Shown here: in pieces, positions 9,568 through 20,829 of the stretch | How the letters are laid out: each line of letters starts with the position of its first letter | How positions within the stretch are numbered: position 1 is the first letter of the stretch | Assembly (NCBI RefSeq): GCF_027943255.1 | Contig: NC_072895.1 | Coordinates: 75,642,001 to 75,706,000 of the forward strand | Length of the DNA stretch: 64,000 bases | Direction: 5' to 3' | From: Anastrepha obliqua | Lineage: Eukaryota; Arthropoda; Insecta; Diptera; Tephritidae | The notes under the pieces: model-generated | The model's input: only the letters and a program-made list of their open reading frames with translations | Database searches by the model: none | Told to the model about the DNA's origin: nothing | Position numbers and translations under genes: made by a program

Positions 9568-10276
9568 ATGTATATTCCATTCATTTTAAGTCATGAACTT
9601 TGTTGTGGAAAAACGATGGAGAGGCAGATCTACGACAGCCAAGCTGCGCTTATGGCCTTAGACAGCCCTCCAACCACATCAGGGGTAGTCAAGTCCTGTA
9701 AATCCAGGCTGAACTATGTCGGCAGACATAATAGCCTGATGCTAACATGGGTCCCGGGACACATGGATATCGGGGGTAACGAGACCTCTGACTCCTTAGC
9801 TAAGATGGGCTCTGAGGCCAACTTCTTTGGCCCCGAGCTCGTTTCGCCACTCCCTTCTGCGGCCATCACAGCCACAGTTAGCAAATGGGTAACTACCACC
9901 CACAAGCGAGTTTGGCAGGCTGAGAGAGGCTGCAGATGGACTAAACTGATGGTACCTGTCTTGTCCGATCGACTGTCGCAAACCCTTCTATCATTAAGCA
10001 GAGGGGAGTGCAGACGGCTGGTTGGACTGATGACGGACCACTTTCTGTGGACAAAGCACATGGAAAGGTAGGGCATTTCAGACAGTGTACTCTGCCCAGA
10101 TTGAGAAGAGGAGGATGAGACGGCGGACCACACAGGAAGTGGTCTGCCCCGCCTTCGCTCGAATCAGGTTTGAGGTCTTTGGCACTGATGTTTTAAGAAG
10201 CGACCATCTTGGCTCCTTGGCACCACAAGATCTACTCAGATTTCTTCGGAGAACGGGTAGATTTAAAGAAAATTAA
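9568..10276 (+). pseudogene. RNase H and tail region of LINE ORF2
   Basis: From about 9628 the frame reads IYDSQAALMALDS (RNase H block with an active-site Asp), LTWVPGHMDIGGNE (block with the catalytic-site His) and SDSLAKMGS (block with the last Asp). CRRLVGLMTDHFLW follows, which is typical of the end of LOA/I-type ORF2. After a stop at 10069 and frame changes, FARIRFEVFGTDVLRSDHLG continues to the natural end at 10274-10276. The first 15 or so codons of this ORF lie before the truncation point and are not part of the LINE. RNase H would have removed RNA from the cDNA hybrid. Confidence 0.72.
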
Positions 10277-10380
10277 AAGGGAATCCAAAATCCAAGTGTA
10301 GTACAATGGACTCAATTAATGTCTCAGTGCTGCACTTGCTAGTTGTCCCGACAACAAAAAAAAAAAAAAAAAAAAAAAAA
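9616..10380 (+). mobile_element. LOA-like LINE, 5'-truncated 3' end with poly(A)
   Basis: The retained part covers the RNase H domain, the C-terminal Cys/His region, the 3' UTR and a run of 25 A at 10356-10380. A shorter copy of the same 3' end is at 53985-54155. RNase H plus the wording of the domain suits the LOA clade (or a close R1/I relative). Confidence 0.75.
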
Positions 10381-10476
10381 GTGATCTCTATTAATCATTT
10401 TTTTTCATTATCAAACTTAAGTGAGCACAATCAGAGAAGCTTCAGCCGAAAATCTGGCATGAAGTAACTATACATA

Positions 10477-10760
10477 CAGGGTTTGCTTGAAAAGTAATGA
10501 GCCTTCCCGCGCGGAGCGTCTGCCAAGCAATCAACCGAATCGGCTGGCAGGGGGAAATGATCGTTGGACCTTCTCCTTCCACTAGAAACCGGTCCCAGTT
10601 CGCTGGCAACAGCGGTGCAGTCAACATCGCTCCGCGCGTGCAAGCTGTTTTGAAAGTGTGTTAGGATTTTGCAGTGGCGAAAATGCAGCGATTGTTGGAG
10701 CAACGTTACTCAATCAAATTTTTTGTAAAGCTAAATAAAACGAGTACCGCCATTAACATT
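10477..10760 (+). mobile_element. Mariner 5' end fragment
   Basis: TA (10475-10476) precedes CAGGGTTTGCTTGAAAAGTA, a mariner-like terminal repeat. After a G+C-rich 5' UTR, ATG 10683 starts MQRLLEQRYSIKFFVKLNKT, the conserved N-terminus of a mariner transposase. The frame ends soon after; the remainder of the transposase and the 3' end are missing. Confidence 0.6.
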
Positions 10761-10819
10761 GAAATATCTAGTTAGTTTTATTTTTTAAACACTGGCTAAT
10801 TCTATGAGATACCAACTGT

Positions 10820-11290
10820 AGTGAGACCAAAGTTTTTATAAAATCTTAGCTAATTTTGGAAAGTGTTGAAAGGAAATTTATTGGAAATTCAAAAAACAAA
10901 AATCAGATTTGTAACTCTTCAGAGGCATTTTTTCTAATCAACGGGTTTCTTCGATATTCTGTGTGGCATGGCGTGTCATCTTGCTAAAACCAAAAACCGT
11001 ACAAATCCATTTCTTCAACTTTCGGCCGGAAAAGATCATTCATCATGCCTCTGCAGCTCTCACCGTTAACCTAAATGGCATTTCCAACAGCATTTTCAAA
11101 GGAAAATGAGTCAGTAGTCCCACCACCCCAAAATCCCAATCAAACTGTCACTTTTTGAAGTTGCAATGGTTTTTCTACTAATGATACAGTTGTGCTTGTT
11201 AACATAGACACCCAAATGAAAATTCGTCTGGCGAAAATATGATTTTAACTTCTACTTGAAAATAAGACAAAAGCGCGGTGTAGCAATTAG
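10820..11290 (-). pseudogene. rosa-like (DD41D) transposase relic
   Basis: Reading the minus strand with stops: a trace of FSDEAHFHLG appears near 11250 as FSPDEFSFG. SFENAVGNAI and VNGESCRGMMNDLFRPKVEE follow near 11100-11030, then MDLYGFWF and QDDTPCHT near 11000-10970. The order and wording match the DD41D rosa group seen intact at 59962-60615. It is heavily mutated and has no recognisable ends. Confidence 0.55.
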
Positions 11291-13014
11291 GAAGATCGGT
11301 AAAACATTATATATATAAATTATTTGAAAAAGCTCGTTAAACTACTTGTTCCTTTAGAAAATATTACTAGGGGCATATAATAAATTTGAATTGTGGAAAT
11401 TTTTAAGGCGCATTTCATTCGAACATTTCTTTCCCCTGTGAGTTATTTTAATTAAATTTGTTAGGTTAATGGGGTGTTAAAATGTTCCGCAAAAATATTC
11501 CCTGTAAAATTTTAGCAAGTACAATATTTTCACAGATGAAAACAGTGTGCAAGCAATAACGAATAAGAGTATGTAATCTATTTGTAGCTGGTTGATGTTG
11601 TACATAACTATTATTTGGTATTATTTTGGTGGAATATCAAATGAAAAAAAAAGTTTTTAATTTCATAACAATCGATTCTCTTCTGAAAAATCTTCCCTTT
11701 TCAACCACCTGCCGCTCATAAATGAAATTAGCGAAGAAGCTCAGGTGAGCACGTAAATAATGGCGTGTGGCCAAATAAATATATTTTATACACTATAGGT
11801 TTAGTAGTTTGAATAGAACCTCAAACTGATAAAACTCTTGCTCGAAATGTTTACAATATCTATCAAACTAAATTGATTAACCCTACCTTGAAGTCTATTT
11901 GACAGTTGTTGTTGTTAAACCAATTGTAAAAGCATAACAAAAATCTTAAATCTTTCCCTTCCACTCGCCCACACACTTATACATACGTAAGTGAAGCGTA
12001 GTAAATTTAAATTCAATTTAACATAAATCAATTTGCGATTTCTGGTTTTTTTAACGAAGCAATTTATTTATTTTCTTTTTGTAAATTCCTTCAAGAAGAA
12101 AATGAAGAAAAGCCAACTTAAACAAACAAGATTAAGTACTACGTAATCGCGTTAGGCCTGCTGATGAGTTGCATATGTTCATAAGCACAACAATAATAAC
12201 GATTACAACAAACAACAACAAAGCAGCATGTGCAATCTAACGATGACAGCAATCAAAGTGGACCCACCAAGCAATCAACTAAACAACCAAAACGCCCCAA
12301 TCACTCACTCGTATGAGAGGAGCATAGGAACATAAAAAAACGAATAAAAAATACTCTTCTTGCAAATACATCAAATCAGCAATGTTCAAATACATAAGCA
12401 GCCATGCAGATAGCTGTGCATTGGGAGGTGGGCAAAAGATGTTAAGGCAATGACGTAGTGAGGTACTGAGCCATTCATGCAGCCGGCGGTAATCATTGAA
12501 GCGCGCCACGAATCCTGTGCAAATCGTTAAGTGCAAAACAAAACCAGCCAAAAAATTTGATGTAGCAGCAAAATAAGAGCTTAGACGATTTATGTACGTA
12601 CGTTTATGATTGTTTGCATGCGTGTGTGTATGTACATATACTTGTGCCTGCATATATTGGTTGTGTGAGCTCATTCAAATCGCTAAACACTCATTTGATT
12701 GGCTTTAAATTGTTCACATAGAAATTAAAGGAATTGATTTAAATCCAGCACACATTGTTATATAAATACCCACATACACAGATACACGTATAAAATATAA
12801 TATTTGCACTGAGAGGTTGTGTGTGGGTAATCAGAAAATTAGAAATGCTGATTGGTATGTTGTGGGGTATAGCGTAAGGCAGTTGCACTCGTTCATGGCA
12901 GTACGCAAGTTAAGTTTTAAAGTTCTAGCTGACGGGAAAAAATAAGTTAATTCATTAGTATAAAAATAGCATCAAATAAAAATTTTCTATTGTATTATAT
13001 ATGTATATTAGCTA
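11291..13014. other. No gene seen; long A+T-rich unique DNA
   Basis: No conserved ORF on either strand. It includes CAA-rich runs at about 12185-12225. Confidence 0.45.
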
Positions 13015-13278
13015 GCCGCCGTAGGTAGGCTACAATCTCGGTGAAAGACCAAAATGAAGAAAACGTTTTTTTTTTAACAGCGGTCGCTCCTCGACAGGCA
13101 ATGGCAAACATCCGAGTGTATTTCTGCCATGAAAAAGCTCATCATAAAAAGTATCTGCCGTTCGGAGTCGCCTTGAAACTGTAGGTGTCTCCATATGTGG
13201 AACAACATCAAAACGCACGCCACAAATAGGGAGAGGAGCTCGGCCAAACACCCAAACAAAGCGTGTACGCGCCAATTA
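13015..13278 (+). mobile_element. SINE copy with deleted tRNA head
   Basis: GCCGCCGTAG joins directly to CTACAATCTCGGTGAAAGACC, so the segment between A box and B box is missing. The body (TAACAGCGGTCGCTCC, GTGTATTTCTGCC) is complete, down to GTGTACGCGCCAATTA. The TA at its tail is where the next mariner sits. Confidence 0.75.
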
Positions 13279-13640
13279 TCAGGTCAGTCCATAAGTTCGT
13301 GCGTTTTTTAAAGGTGATTTTAACATTAATAAAAAAGATGTTTAAAGTATTTATTAATCAATAATATATTTTCCTGCATTATTTACAATGCGTTCCCGTT
13401 TAGGCAAATTTTTAATTCTCTGCTCAAAAAATTGCTTGGAGCCAAAATACGCTTCGATATCCCTTTTTATAGCTTCTTCCACGTCGCAGTTACCACTTCG
13501 GAATTTTGAAAACCACTTTTGCGCAGTCCTTACACTCACGGTATCCTCTCCCTGAACACTGTTTATTTCTGCAGCAGCAGTCCTTACACTCACGGTATCC
13601 TCTTCGCGAACACTGTTTATAACAGCAGCATCTCTCGAAC
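13279..13640 (-). mobile_element. Mariner fragment, internally deleted, in SINE tail
   Basis: The right end TCAGGTCAGTCCATAAGTTC follows TA 13277-13278 of the SINE tail. It is the same family as the longer copy at 56814-58085. The minus-strand frame (13354-13593) joins the DNA-binding block TAQKWFSKFRSGNCDVE directly to the C-terminal EAIKRDIEAYFGSKQFFEQR, so the catalytic core is gone. A segment of about 54 bp starting at 13527 is repeated in tandem at 13581. The other terminal repeat was not found. Confidence 0.7.
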
Positions 13641-14139
13641 AACAAATCTTTCAACAAAGAAATTTGAAGAAGCAACAAAAGCAATTAATATGACTTATAA
13701 ACCACAACCCAAGACAGCAACAATAACGACTACAACTACAATAAATAACGCAAGTAGTAACTCAACACAGAGCGACGCATACAAACCAACAACAATTTTG
13801 AAAATCCAGGCTTACTCAAAATTTCCCCCTCATTTGCTCTTTTAATTTCACCTCAACATATGTTCTCTTCAATTATTCACATTCACATCATGGACGCTCT
13901 TGCAGAATCGGTACTCACACCATTAGGTACAGTCAAAAAGTCAATTTTCCTAAAATACCTCCGTATCGCGGATTATAGACGGAGAGACCAGACGAAGTAC
14001 AAAATCAGCAGAACGATATGGCCCACGTACAAACTCAAGCAATCACCAACACTGATAAACATGAAACGGCGGGGCGCCTGGAGTCTCACGACAACCATAA
14101 AGGGCTTTTGATCGGTCAGAGAATAACTGTTACTGTCAC
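13641..14139. other. No gene seen
   Basis: CAA/ACA-rich DNA at 13660-13790, then unique sequence. No conserved ORF. Confidence 0.4.
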
Positions 14140-14428
14140 CGTTGTAAACAACCGGAGAAAAAGGACACGTTCTGCCATCTCCTCCATGATCGCTCTGCCC
14201 TATGGAAGAATAGAATGTCAATCCTGGGCAAACCGCTGTTCGAGAGACTCGAACAACTGTCAGGCTTAAAGTCAATAATATAATGAGGTTCTTAAACCGC
14301 ACAGACTGGATATAGTCTTGCTGTAAATAACTGTTAAACAAGTTGGTAACGAGGATGTGGCAACAAAATGGTGCGGAAGCGCTAGTTGGAATCTGGCTGA
14401 ATCATCACTTTAACCAACCAACCAACCT
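14140..14428 (+). mobile_element. LINE 3' end with AACC tail
   Basis: The frame reads DTFCHLLHDRSALWKNRM and ILGKPLFERLEQLSGLKS, which matches the extreme C-terminus of insect LINE ORF2 proteins (the H..LHDCPAL region). A short 3' UTR follows and ends in repeated AACC at 14413-14428, a tail type used by some R1/LOA-like LINEs. No upstream RT is attached. Confidence 0.55.
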
Positions 14429-15155
14429 CCTCACAAGTCAATGTGCAACAGCTCGAGCCATGGCAAATCCGATAGGGATCCCCAATCTACAAGGTTTACT
14501 CAGCACTGTCAATGAAATAATCATAAAAAGTTTTTTCAAATATTTTAAAAGAAGTAATAATTTCTATGAAATATGAGACACCGGTTACACCAATACGTTT
14601 ATTTGTAATAACTATTTGTTCTTTTAACTATAAGACAAACAGGGACTGGCCGAAGGCCTTCAGATGCTAGGGCTGGAAATAAAAATTTAAATCTATAATT
14701 TATTTACTTTTTAAATAAATAATAATAATAATACAGTCTATGCCTTCGGAACGACAGATTGTTAGTTTTTTGATTATTGATTGATTCTTCTGAACTCATA
14801 AGCATAAATATTTATATGCAAAATTGAGGATCACTTAATCATTTAAAAGCAAATAGGAAATTGATCATTAAACAAAGTTGACAAAAATATTTCACTTGCT
14901 ATTTCGAAGCAGAAGCAGAATTAAATATACTATATTTCAAGTAGTAGGAAAAAATAACTTTAAAGCTTTGAACAAATCATTTTGAAGATTTTATGTGGAA
15001 ACTTTGAAATGCGAAGTAAAAAATGAAGTGAAATTTAAACTTTTTAAGTCAATGCTTCACCTTTATCTAGTGATATAATTCTATGGAATTAAGTTATTAC
15101 AAATTTATATGCTTAAACCTTCAACGAAGAATATTTATCAAATTCGTCATAACTT
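14429..15155. other. No gene seen; A+T-rich
   Basis: No conserved ORF. ATA/AAT runs occur at about 14715-14735. Confidence 0.4.
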
Positions 15156-15878
15156 TTAAGGGGGTAGTATGGTATTTTTTTTTTTCATTTTTTTTTTTTT
15201 TTTTTTAAATTATTCTATAACATCTTAAGATTATTGTGTGAAAGTTTGAAGTGCATTGGAGTAAAATTGACAAAGACACAAAGGATTAAGTATCTACCTC
15301 TCCAACCGGATTTCACGCTGCCGAAATCTTTAAACGCGTTTTTCTCACACTTGCCTTTTTTACGGTCGGTGTCCACTGTAGATTCATATCTACTGCATCG
15401 ATTCTTTTCAAATTTGGTTTTTTTGTTTCTTTATTTTATTCACGAGGTAATGACGTCGAGTTTTTTTTTTTTTTTTAATTTTGTCATATTTTAAAACAAC
15501 AAAGTTTTCAAGTTTTTTTTATGAAAAATCGGTGTTTTGACTTCAAAGCGCTTTAAAAAAATTAAAAAAAAAAAATTCGACGTTGTTACCTGCGAAACTC
15601 TATTAGCTGATGAAATCAATTTGGTTTTTTGATTTTAGTTGATCCAGTAATGAGTTCTGAGGGACACCGCAATAAAACTTTTTTATGAGACGTCCGCGAA
15701 GATTCGCTGCCACCAACTCATTTCTTCATAAAAATCAATGAAAATTTCACACAATATTCTTTAAATATGACTTTATAATGAAGTAATTTTAAAATTTTGA
15801 ATAAATCAACTGTGTCGACAAAAAAAATTTCGAAAAATATGCTTGTTTTACACCGAATTAACCATACTACCCCCTTAA
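15156..15878. mobile_element. TTAA-flanked short element, 715 bp
   Basis: The segment 15160-15874 lies between TTAA 15156-15159 and TTAA 15875-15878. Its ends are GGGGGTAGTATGGT and the exact complement. Long T runs lie just inside the left end, and the interior has no transposase. The termini resemble those of the 54159 element (GGGGGGAGCCTGGT), so they may belong to one non-autonomous group. Confidence 0.65.
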
Positions 15879-17044
15879 TACTTTATTACTCTTGTTTTTC
15901 CAGCTTCCACAAAGAATTCTACACATCCCTGTCTTGTGGTATTCTACTTAGTCAATCTCTTTTGTATTCATTAATTTTTTATTCTACAAATATTAACCAG
16001 TTTCTGCCAATAAGTAACATACGTAAGTATACAGGTATCTGCCATCTTTCAAGTTCATTACCGCCTTCAATATGTTAAATTGAGCAGCAAGAACAAACAC
16101 TTTGACTGCTTACATTGCAAGCAAAAAAAGCAGTGTACGAGTCTACTATAATTTTCGAAAACCCACGCAAAGATCTTTACAATCAACGCTAGCAAAACCC
16201 ACCATAAGATATGGTATGCTGATAACAATAACAAAAACGCAGAGTAAGCACTTTTAAATGGATGGATAAAATATGAATATGAATGCAAGGCAAAAAAAGC
16301 CAACGGCATTCCTAAAAGCAATATAAAAACAACATATCAGAATCAACATGATCAGTAGAAGTTGTTTCGGTAGGAATTTTCTAAAAGGCGACAATGACGA
16401 CGTAGAAAATGGAAAGGACTGTGTACACGCACACACACACACACAAACAGGTAAAATACAAGTAAAATCAATAAAAAAAGGCGTAGGTTGTATGCCTCAT
16501 ATGCTATTGATTGAATATTTGGCATTTTTGTAGTTGTTTTTCACATAAATTTTACATGATATATGAAATCGAAAAACGAGGAACAGATAAAAACATGAAA
16601 AATAATTCTACAAATCCCATTCTATTTTTGAAACAATTATGAGCTTAGACTAAGATTCAGAAAATATTTATAAATCTAAAAAAGTATTTGAACTGGATAT
16701 AAGTTTATCAAATGAAAGAATTTTTTCAAGTTTGTATATTTCAATGTTCCCAAAAATTGTATGTTTAAGACTATTGTTTTAGGTACAACCTCCACTTGTT
16801 TCTTTTTTATTTTTACTTTATTATCTCCGAAATGATTGGGTTAAAAAAAAATAGTCCACTTATTTTCAAAATGGAATCTTTTGGATTTAAAAATGTCACA
16901 TATAAGACTATCTTCCAAAGTTTCAAACAAATTCAAACTCTAGCTATTTCTTGCCTATTTTGAACGGATCTTATACATATTTCTAAAGTAATAGTTATAT
17001 GTAATATATAAGAAAAACACTTTTAAGTTTCTTTTAGTTCTACT
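15879..17044. other. No gene seen; A+T-rich
   Basis: No conserved ORF. There is a (CA)n run at about 16427-16446. Confidence 0.4.
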
Positions 17045-17860
17045 TCTAACATCAGCCCTAATAAGCTTAGTACCTCACAACATGCGTACTGTAAAGGGAA
17101 ATCTACTGAAACAGCACTTAACTCACTTGTTACCGAAATGGAGAAATCAATTTATAATAAAGAATTCTTTCTTGATATCGAGGGCGCGTTCAACAACATC
17201 CTACCGGATACCATAATAAAGGCACTGACGGATTTCGGGATCTCTGGCGCTCTGGTTGAGTTCATCAAAAATATTCTCTTGAGCAGATTTGTGATCGCAA
17301 CCCTAGGGGCCTCAGAGATCAAGAAGAAAGTTAGCAGAGGAACACCTCATGGCGGTGTGCTGTCCCCTCTCCCCTTGGGTGCTGGCATTAAACTCCTTGC
17401 TAAAGAGCCTAGAGGAGAGAGGACAACACGTCGTAGCATATGCGGACGATGTTGCAATGGTAGTAAGAGGGAAATTTCCCAATACACTTAAAGAAGTCAA
17501 GCAAGATTTACTAAGCATGGTTGAAAACTGGTCAAAAGCAAATGGGCTAAGCGTCAACCCCAATAAAACTGAACTCATCCTATTTACCAGGAAACACAAA
17601 ATTCCAAATATAGCTCCCCCGACTCTAGGTGGAACGGCACTGTCATTTAGTGATGAGGCCCGCTACTTAGGTCTAATACTATACCGAAAACTAACTTGGA
17701 AGGCAAATGTTGAAGATAGAGTAAAAAAGGCGGCAATAGCACTATACTCTTGTAAACAGCTGATAGGACTAAGTTGGGGTCTCTCCCCATCTATCGTATA
17801 TTTACACAGCAATTTTTTTGATTCTGAGTCAGATCCATTTTGTCAGATCGAAGTATAGAA
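17045..17860 (+). pseudogene. LOA-like LINE reverse transcriptase, fragment
   Basis: From about 17060 the frame reads LSTSQHAYCKGKSTETALNS, then FFLDIEGAFNN (block A with catalytic Asp) and VSRGTPHGGVLSP. The usual Q of GTPQGGVLSP is His here. A frameshift near 17370 moves the reading to the ORF ending at 17858, which carries HVVAYADDVAMVV (catalytic box intact), LSVNPNKTELILF and ARYLGLIL...LTWKANVE. The match ends after LSWGLSP, with no 3' end. GTPxGGVLSPL favours the LOA clade. The order of blocks complements the N-terminal RT piece at 46560-47170 and the RNase H piece at 9616-10380. Confidence 0.75.
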
Positions 17861-18739
17861 GTAAGAAAGGCTTACCGAAAGAGCAAAGTCGTGCCCTAGC
17901 TAGCCCTGGACACAAAAAAACAAAACAAAACAAGTTTAGTTTTGTTACATGGAGTAATAAACCAATATAGGTATGTGCATGAGTAACACACTTATTTATG
18001 CTAATATGCAAAGGTCATTTAGGCACGTAAAAAAATAAAAAAAATATATAGAAATGAATGGCTGGCAAATTTCATAATTAAGAAAGAAGTTGAGGATGAC
18101 GACGAGGACCGCAACTTATTTATAGTGACGCGAGTAATTAATAAAATATAGGATTTGTTAAATTTTCGCGGGCATAGAAATTGTATTTTATTTGAAAATC
18201 GCACGTTTGACGTCAGCCAATAGATGACTTTTTCAAATTTGCTGAGAGCCGGTTAATGGTATCATTTTACCCAAGACCTCTCTTGCAAGAGAGTTTATTA
18301 GATCGCGTTCATACAGAGAGAATCTTGTTGCTTCGTGTTCATATATCTTGCAATTGTTACTTTTTCGTCTGCAGTCAATAGCAACAATGAGAAGAATGAG
18401 AGCGAAAGGGGTGTTGACAGAGCACGAGCGTCAAAAAGTTCCAGTGCAATGCCATTTTGTTTATTTCGTTCGTTGGCTTGCCGATGGTGTGCCCAATTCG
18501 TCTACATTTACGAGCATATATTTCAAGAGCAATTGGTTTTTGTGCGCGTCTTGAAAGATTTTTTATTTCATTCATCGTCGAAATAAAGCGAAAAAATAGT
18601 CAGTACCTTATTGTTATTATTAAGGTTTCTTATTATGATAAAATCTTGTTGATATTACACAGTGATACGATGTGTTTAGGCTCCTGGGAAATCCATTTTT
18701 GATATTATATATATTTCATTGCCAAACTTATAAGGGCGG
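17861..18739. other. No recognised gene; contains a perfect 16-bp palindrome
   Basis: ORF 18387-18554 is not recognised. CTCTCTTGCAAGAGAG at 18278-18293 is a perfect palindrome. The block 18180-18590 is less A+T rich than its flanks and could be part of an unrecognised repeat. Confidence 0.4.
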
Positions 18740-19085
18740 GTAGATGTTGAAATAGAACAAAATGGCGTTTGCTGTGTGGCACGTAGCGCCGTCCTGCTGG
18801 AACCACATGTCGTCTAGGTCCATATGGTTCAATATGGGCCATAAAAAATTGGAAGGGCCACCACGTCTACCGGAAAATGGGCGCAATGCGCGCAACGTTT
18901 GCGTTAATAAACACTCATTTAGATAATAAAGTTTTATCATTTGAAAGTGCTGTTCAATCGTGTAACTTGCCATGATGATTTGGCATAAACAACTAAATAA
19001 TAAACAAAAGATTTGACAGATGTCACCAAAACAAAATGGCTGCCACAGGGCGCCAAAATCGACCTGCGCCAATTGAAAAACCCTT
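18740..19085 (-). mobile_element. rosa-like (DD41D) element, internally deleted
   Basis: The minus frame reads MASYTIEQHFQMIKLYYLNE and TLRALRPFSGRR (N-terminal HTH block), then jumps to NHMDLDDMWFQQDGATCHTA, the block with the second catalytic Asp. Most of the protein between is absent and the C-terminus is lost. The 5' side (19030-19085) carries GGCGCCCTGTGGC, the same word found near 47320 at the end of another rosa relic. Confidence 0.65.
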
Positions 19086-19384
19086 TATCAAAGATGGTTT
19101 CATGAGAAAATATTTTATGAGAAACAATAGCAATTTTATAGACAATATGACCTGTTTATTAAAAAAGAATATAGGTTTTATTATAAAACACGTTTGTTTA
19201 TATGTCTTTAAAAATCGAAATGACCAAGAAAAATGATGCGCACGTTGCACAGTTTCATTATTACTATTATCGTAAATTTTTCAAATGGGTTTCAAATTAT
19301 TTAAGGAAAATGTCTGACCAGTCACAATAAATGTCTTGGAAGGCACATATTCCTAAATATCCAGTCAGCAAAATTCTTATACTA
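19086..19384. other. No gene seen
   Basis: A+T-rich spacer between two transposon relics. Confidence 0.4.
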
Positions 19385-20469
19385 TTGGGTCGTCGAAAAA
19401 GTCTTTTCGTATTTTGTCAATAGATGTCGTTGGAGTCATCTATCTTCAGTGCTACCAATCACATTGTGTCATATCATATGGTGTTAGAAAGGTGACATTT
19501 TAAGCTTTATTTAACCAAAAAAAAAATTAAATTCGCAGAAGTTGAAAAAAAGTTATAGCTGTTCAAAAATGAGTAAAAATAATGAAGAAATTCGCTATAT
19601 TTTGAAATTTTTATATAAAAAAGGGAAGAATGCCACGCCAGCCACCAATGAAATTTGTGAAGTTTACGGAGACGATTCGTATAGCACAACAATGGTTCGC
19701 TCGCTTTCGTTCTGGAAATTTTGCTGTGAAAGATGAATTGTCTGTGAAAAATTTAATGTATCTGTGATGCTTTGCTGAAACGAAATGAAATCGAACCATT
19801 TCTGAAGCGAATGGTAACAGAAGACGAAAAGTGGATCAAATACGACAATAATGTGCGAAAAAGATCATGGTGCAAGGGTGGTGAAGCTCAACAAATGGTC
19901 GCAAAGCCAGGATTGACGCCTCGAAAGGTTATGCTGTGTGTTTGGTGGGATTGGAAAGGAATCATCCACTTTGAGCTGCTCCAGCCTGCTCCAACGATTG
20001 ATTCTACACTTTACTGTCAACAACTGATGAGATTGAAGCAAGCAATCGAAAAAAAAACGGCCAGAACTGATCAGCAGAAAGGGTGTCGTCTTCCATCAGG
20101 ACAACGCTAGACCACACACATCTTTGATGACTCGGCAAAAGGTGGGAGAGCTTGGCTGGGAAGTTTTGATGCATCCACCATATAGCCCTGACCTTGCACC
20201 ATCGGACTACCATTTGTTTCGGTCAATGCAGAACTCCCTTAATGGAGTAAAGTTGGCTTCAAGAGAAGCCTGTGAAAATTACTTATCGCAGTTTTTCGCC
20301 GAGAAACCACAAAAGTTTTACACTGATGGAATAATGTCTCTAGAAGAAAAATGGCAAAAGGTGGTCGACCAAAATGGTACATATTTGGTTTAATAAAGTT
20401 CATTATAAATATAAAAAAAATTAGTTGAAGTTCGATCAGAAATACGAAAAGACTTTTTCGAATACCCTA
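19385..20469 (+). mobile_element. Mariner (cecropia-like), internally deleted copy
   Basis: It is flanked by TA (19383-19384 and about 20470). The terminal repeats are TTGGGTCGTCGAAAAAGTCT and a diverged complement. It is 1085 bp against 1267 bp for the sister copy at 61218; a block corresponding to about 61577-61738 of that copy, between the HTH and catalytic regions, is missing. Confidence 0.82.
19569..20393 (+). pseudogene. Mariner transposase, broken (DD34D)
   Basis: The N-terminal block begins near MSKNNEEIRYILKFLYKKGK (19569). After the deletion, ORF 19772-20110 carries MVTEDEKWIKYDNN with the first catalytic Asp, although the usual G-D-E is E-D-E, then CVWWDWKGIIHFELL. A frameshift near 20060, in a run of A, removes the second block from frame. 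ORF 20124-20393 gives YSPDLAPSDYHLFRSMQNS with the third Asp and runs to the natural C-terminus. The protein is not functional. Confidence 0.78.
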
Positions 20470-20522
20470 TATATATATACATATTTTGAAATAAGTGTCG
20501 TTTCTAATTAGCGGTCAACAGC

Positions 20523-20818
20523 TGTATATATAATTGGCGCGTACACCCTTTTTGGGTGTTTGGCCGAGCTCCTCCTCCTATTTGTGGTGTGCGTCTTGAT
20601 GTTGTTCCACAAATGAAGGGACCTACAGTTTTAAGCCGACTCCGAACGGCAGATATTTTTATGACTCGGAGGTTTGCCATTGCCTGCCGAGGGGCGAACG
20701 CTATTAGAAAAATGTTTTTCTTAATTTTGATGTTTCACCAAGATTCGAACCTGCGTTCTCTCTGTGAATTCCGAATGGTAGTCACGCACCAACCCATTCG
20801 GCTACGGCGGCCGCCGTT
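20523..20818 (-). mobile_element. SINE copy, minus strand, near full length
   Basis: Read on the minus strand it starts GGCGGCCGCCGTAGCCGAAT, has the B-box region TTCGAATCTTGGTG, the body, and the end GGGTGTACGCGCCAATTATA. It is one of the least diverged copies. It lies 50 bp from the mariner at 20469, with a TA-rich spacer between. Confidence 0.82.
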
Positions 20819-20829
20819 AGTACGCACCT

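Noticed and set aside
12279..12674. 131-aa minus-strand ORF
   Set aside because: It contains simple-repeat-derived HTHTHT residues and matches no family by eye; probably chance.
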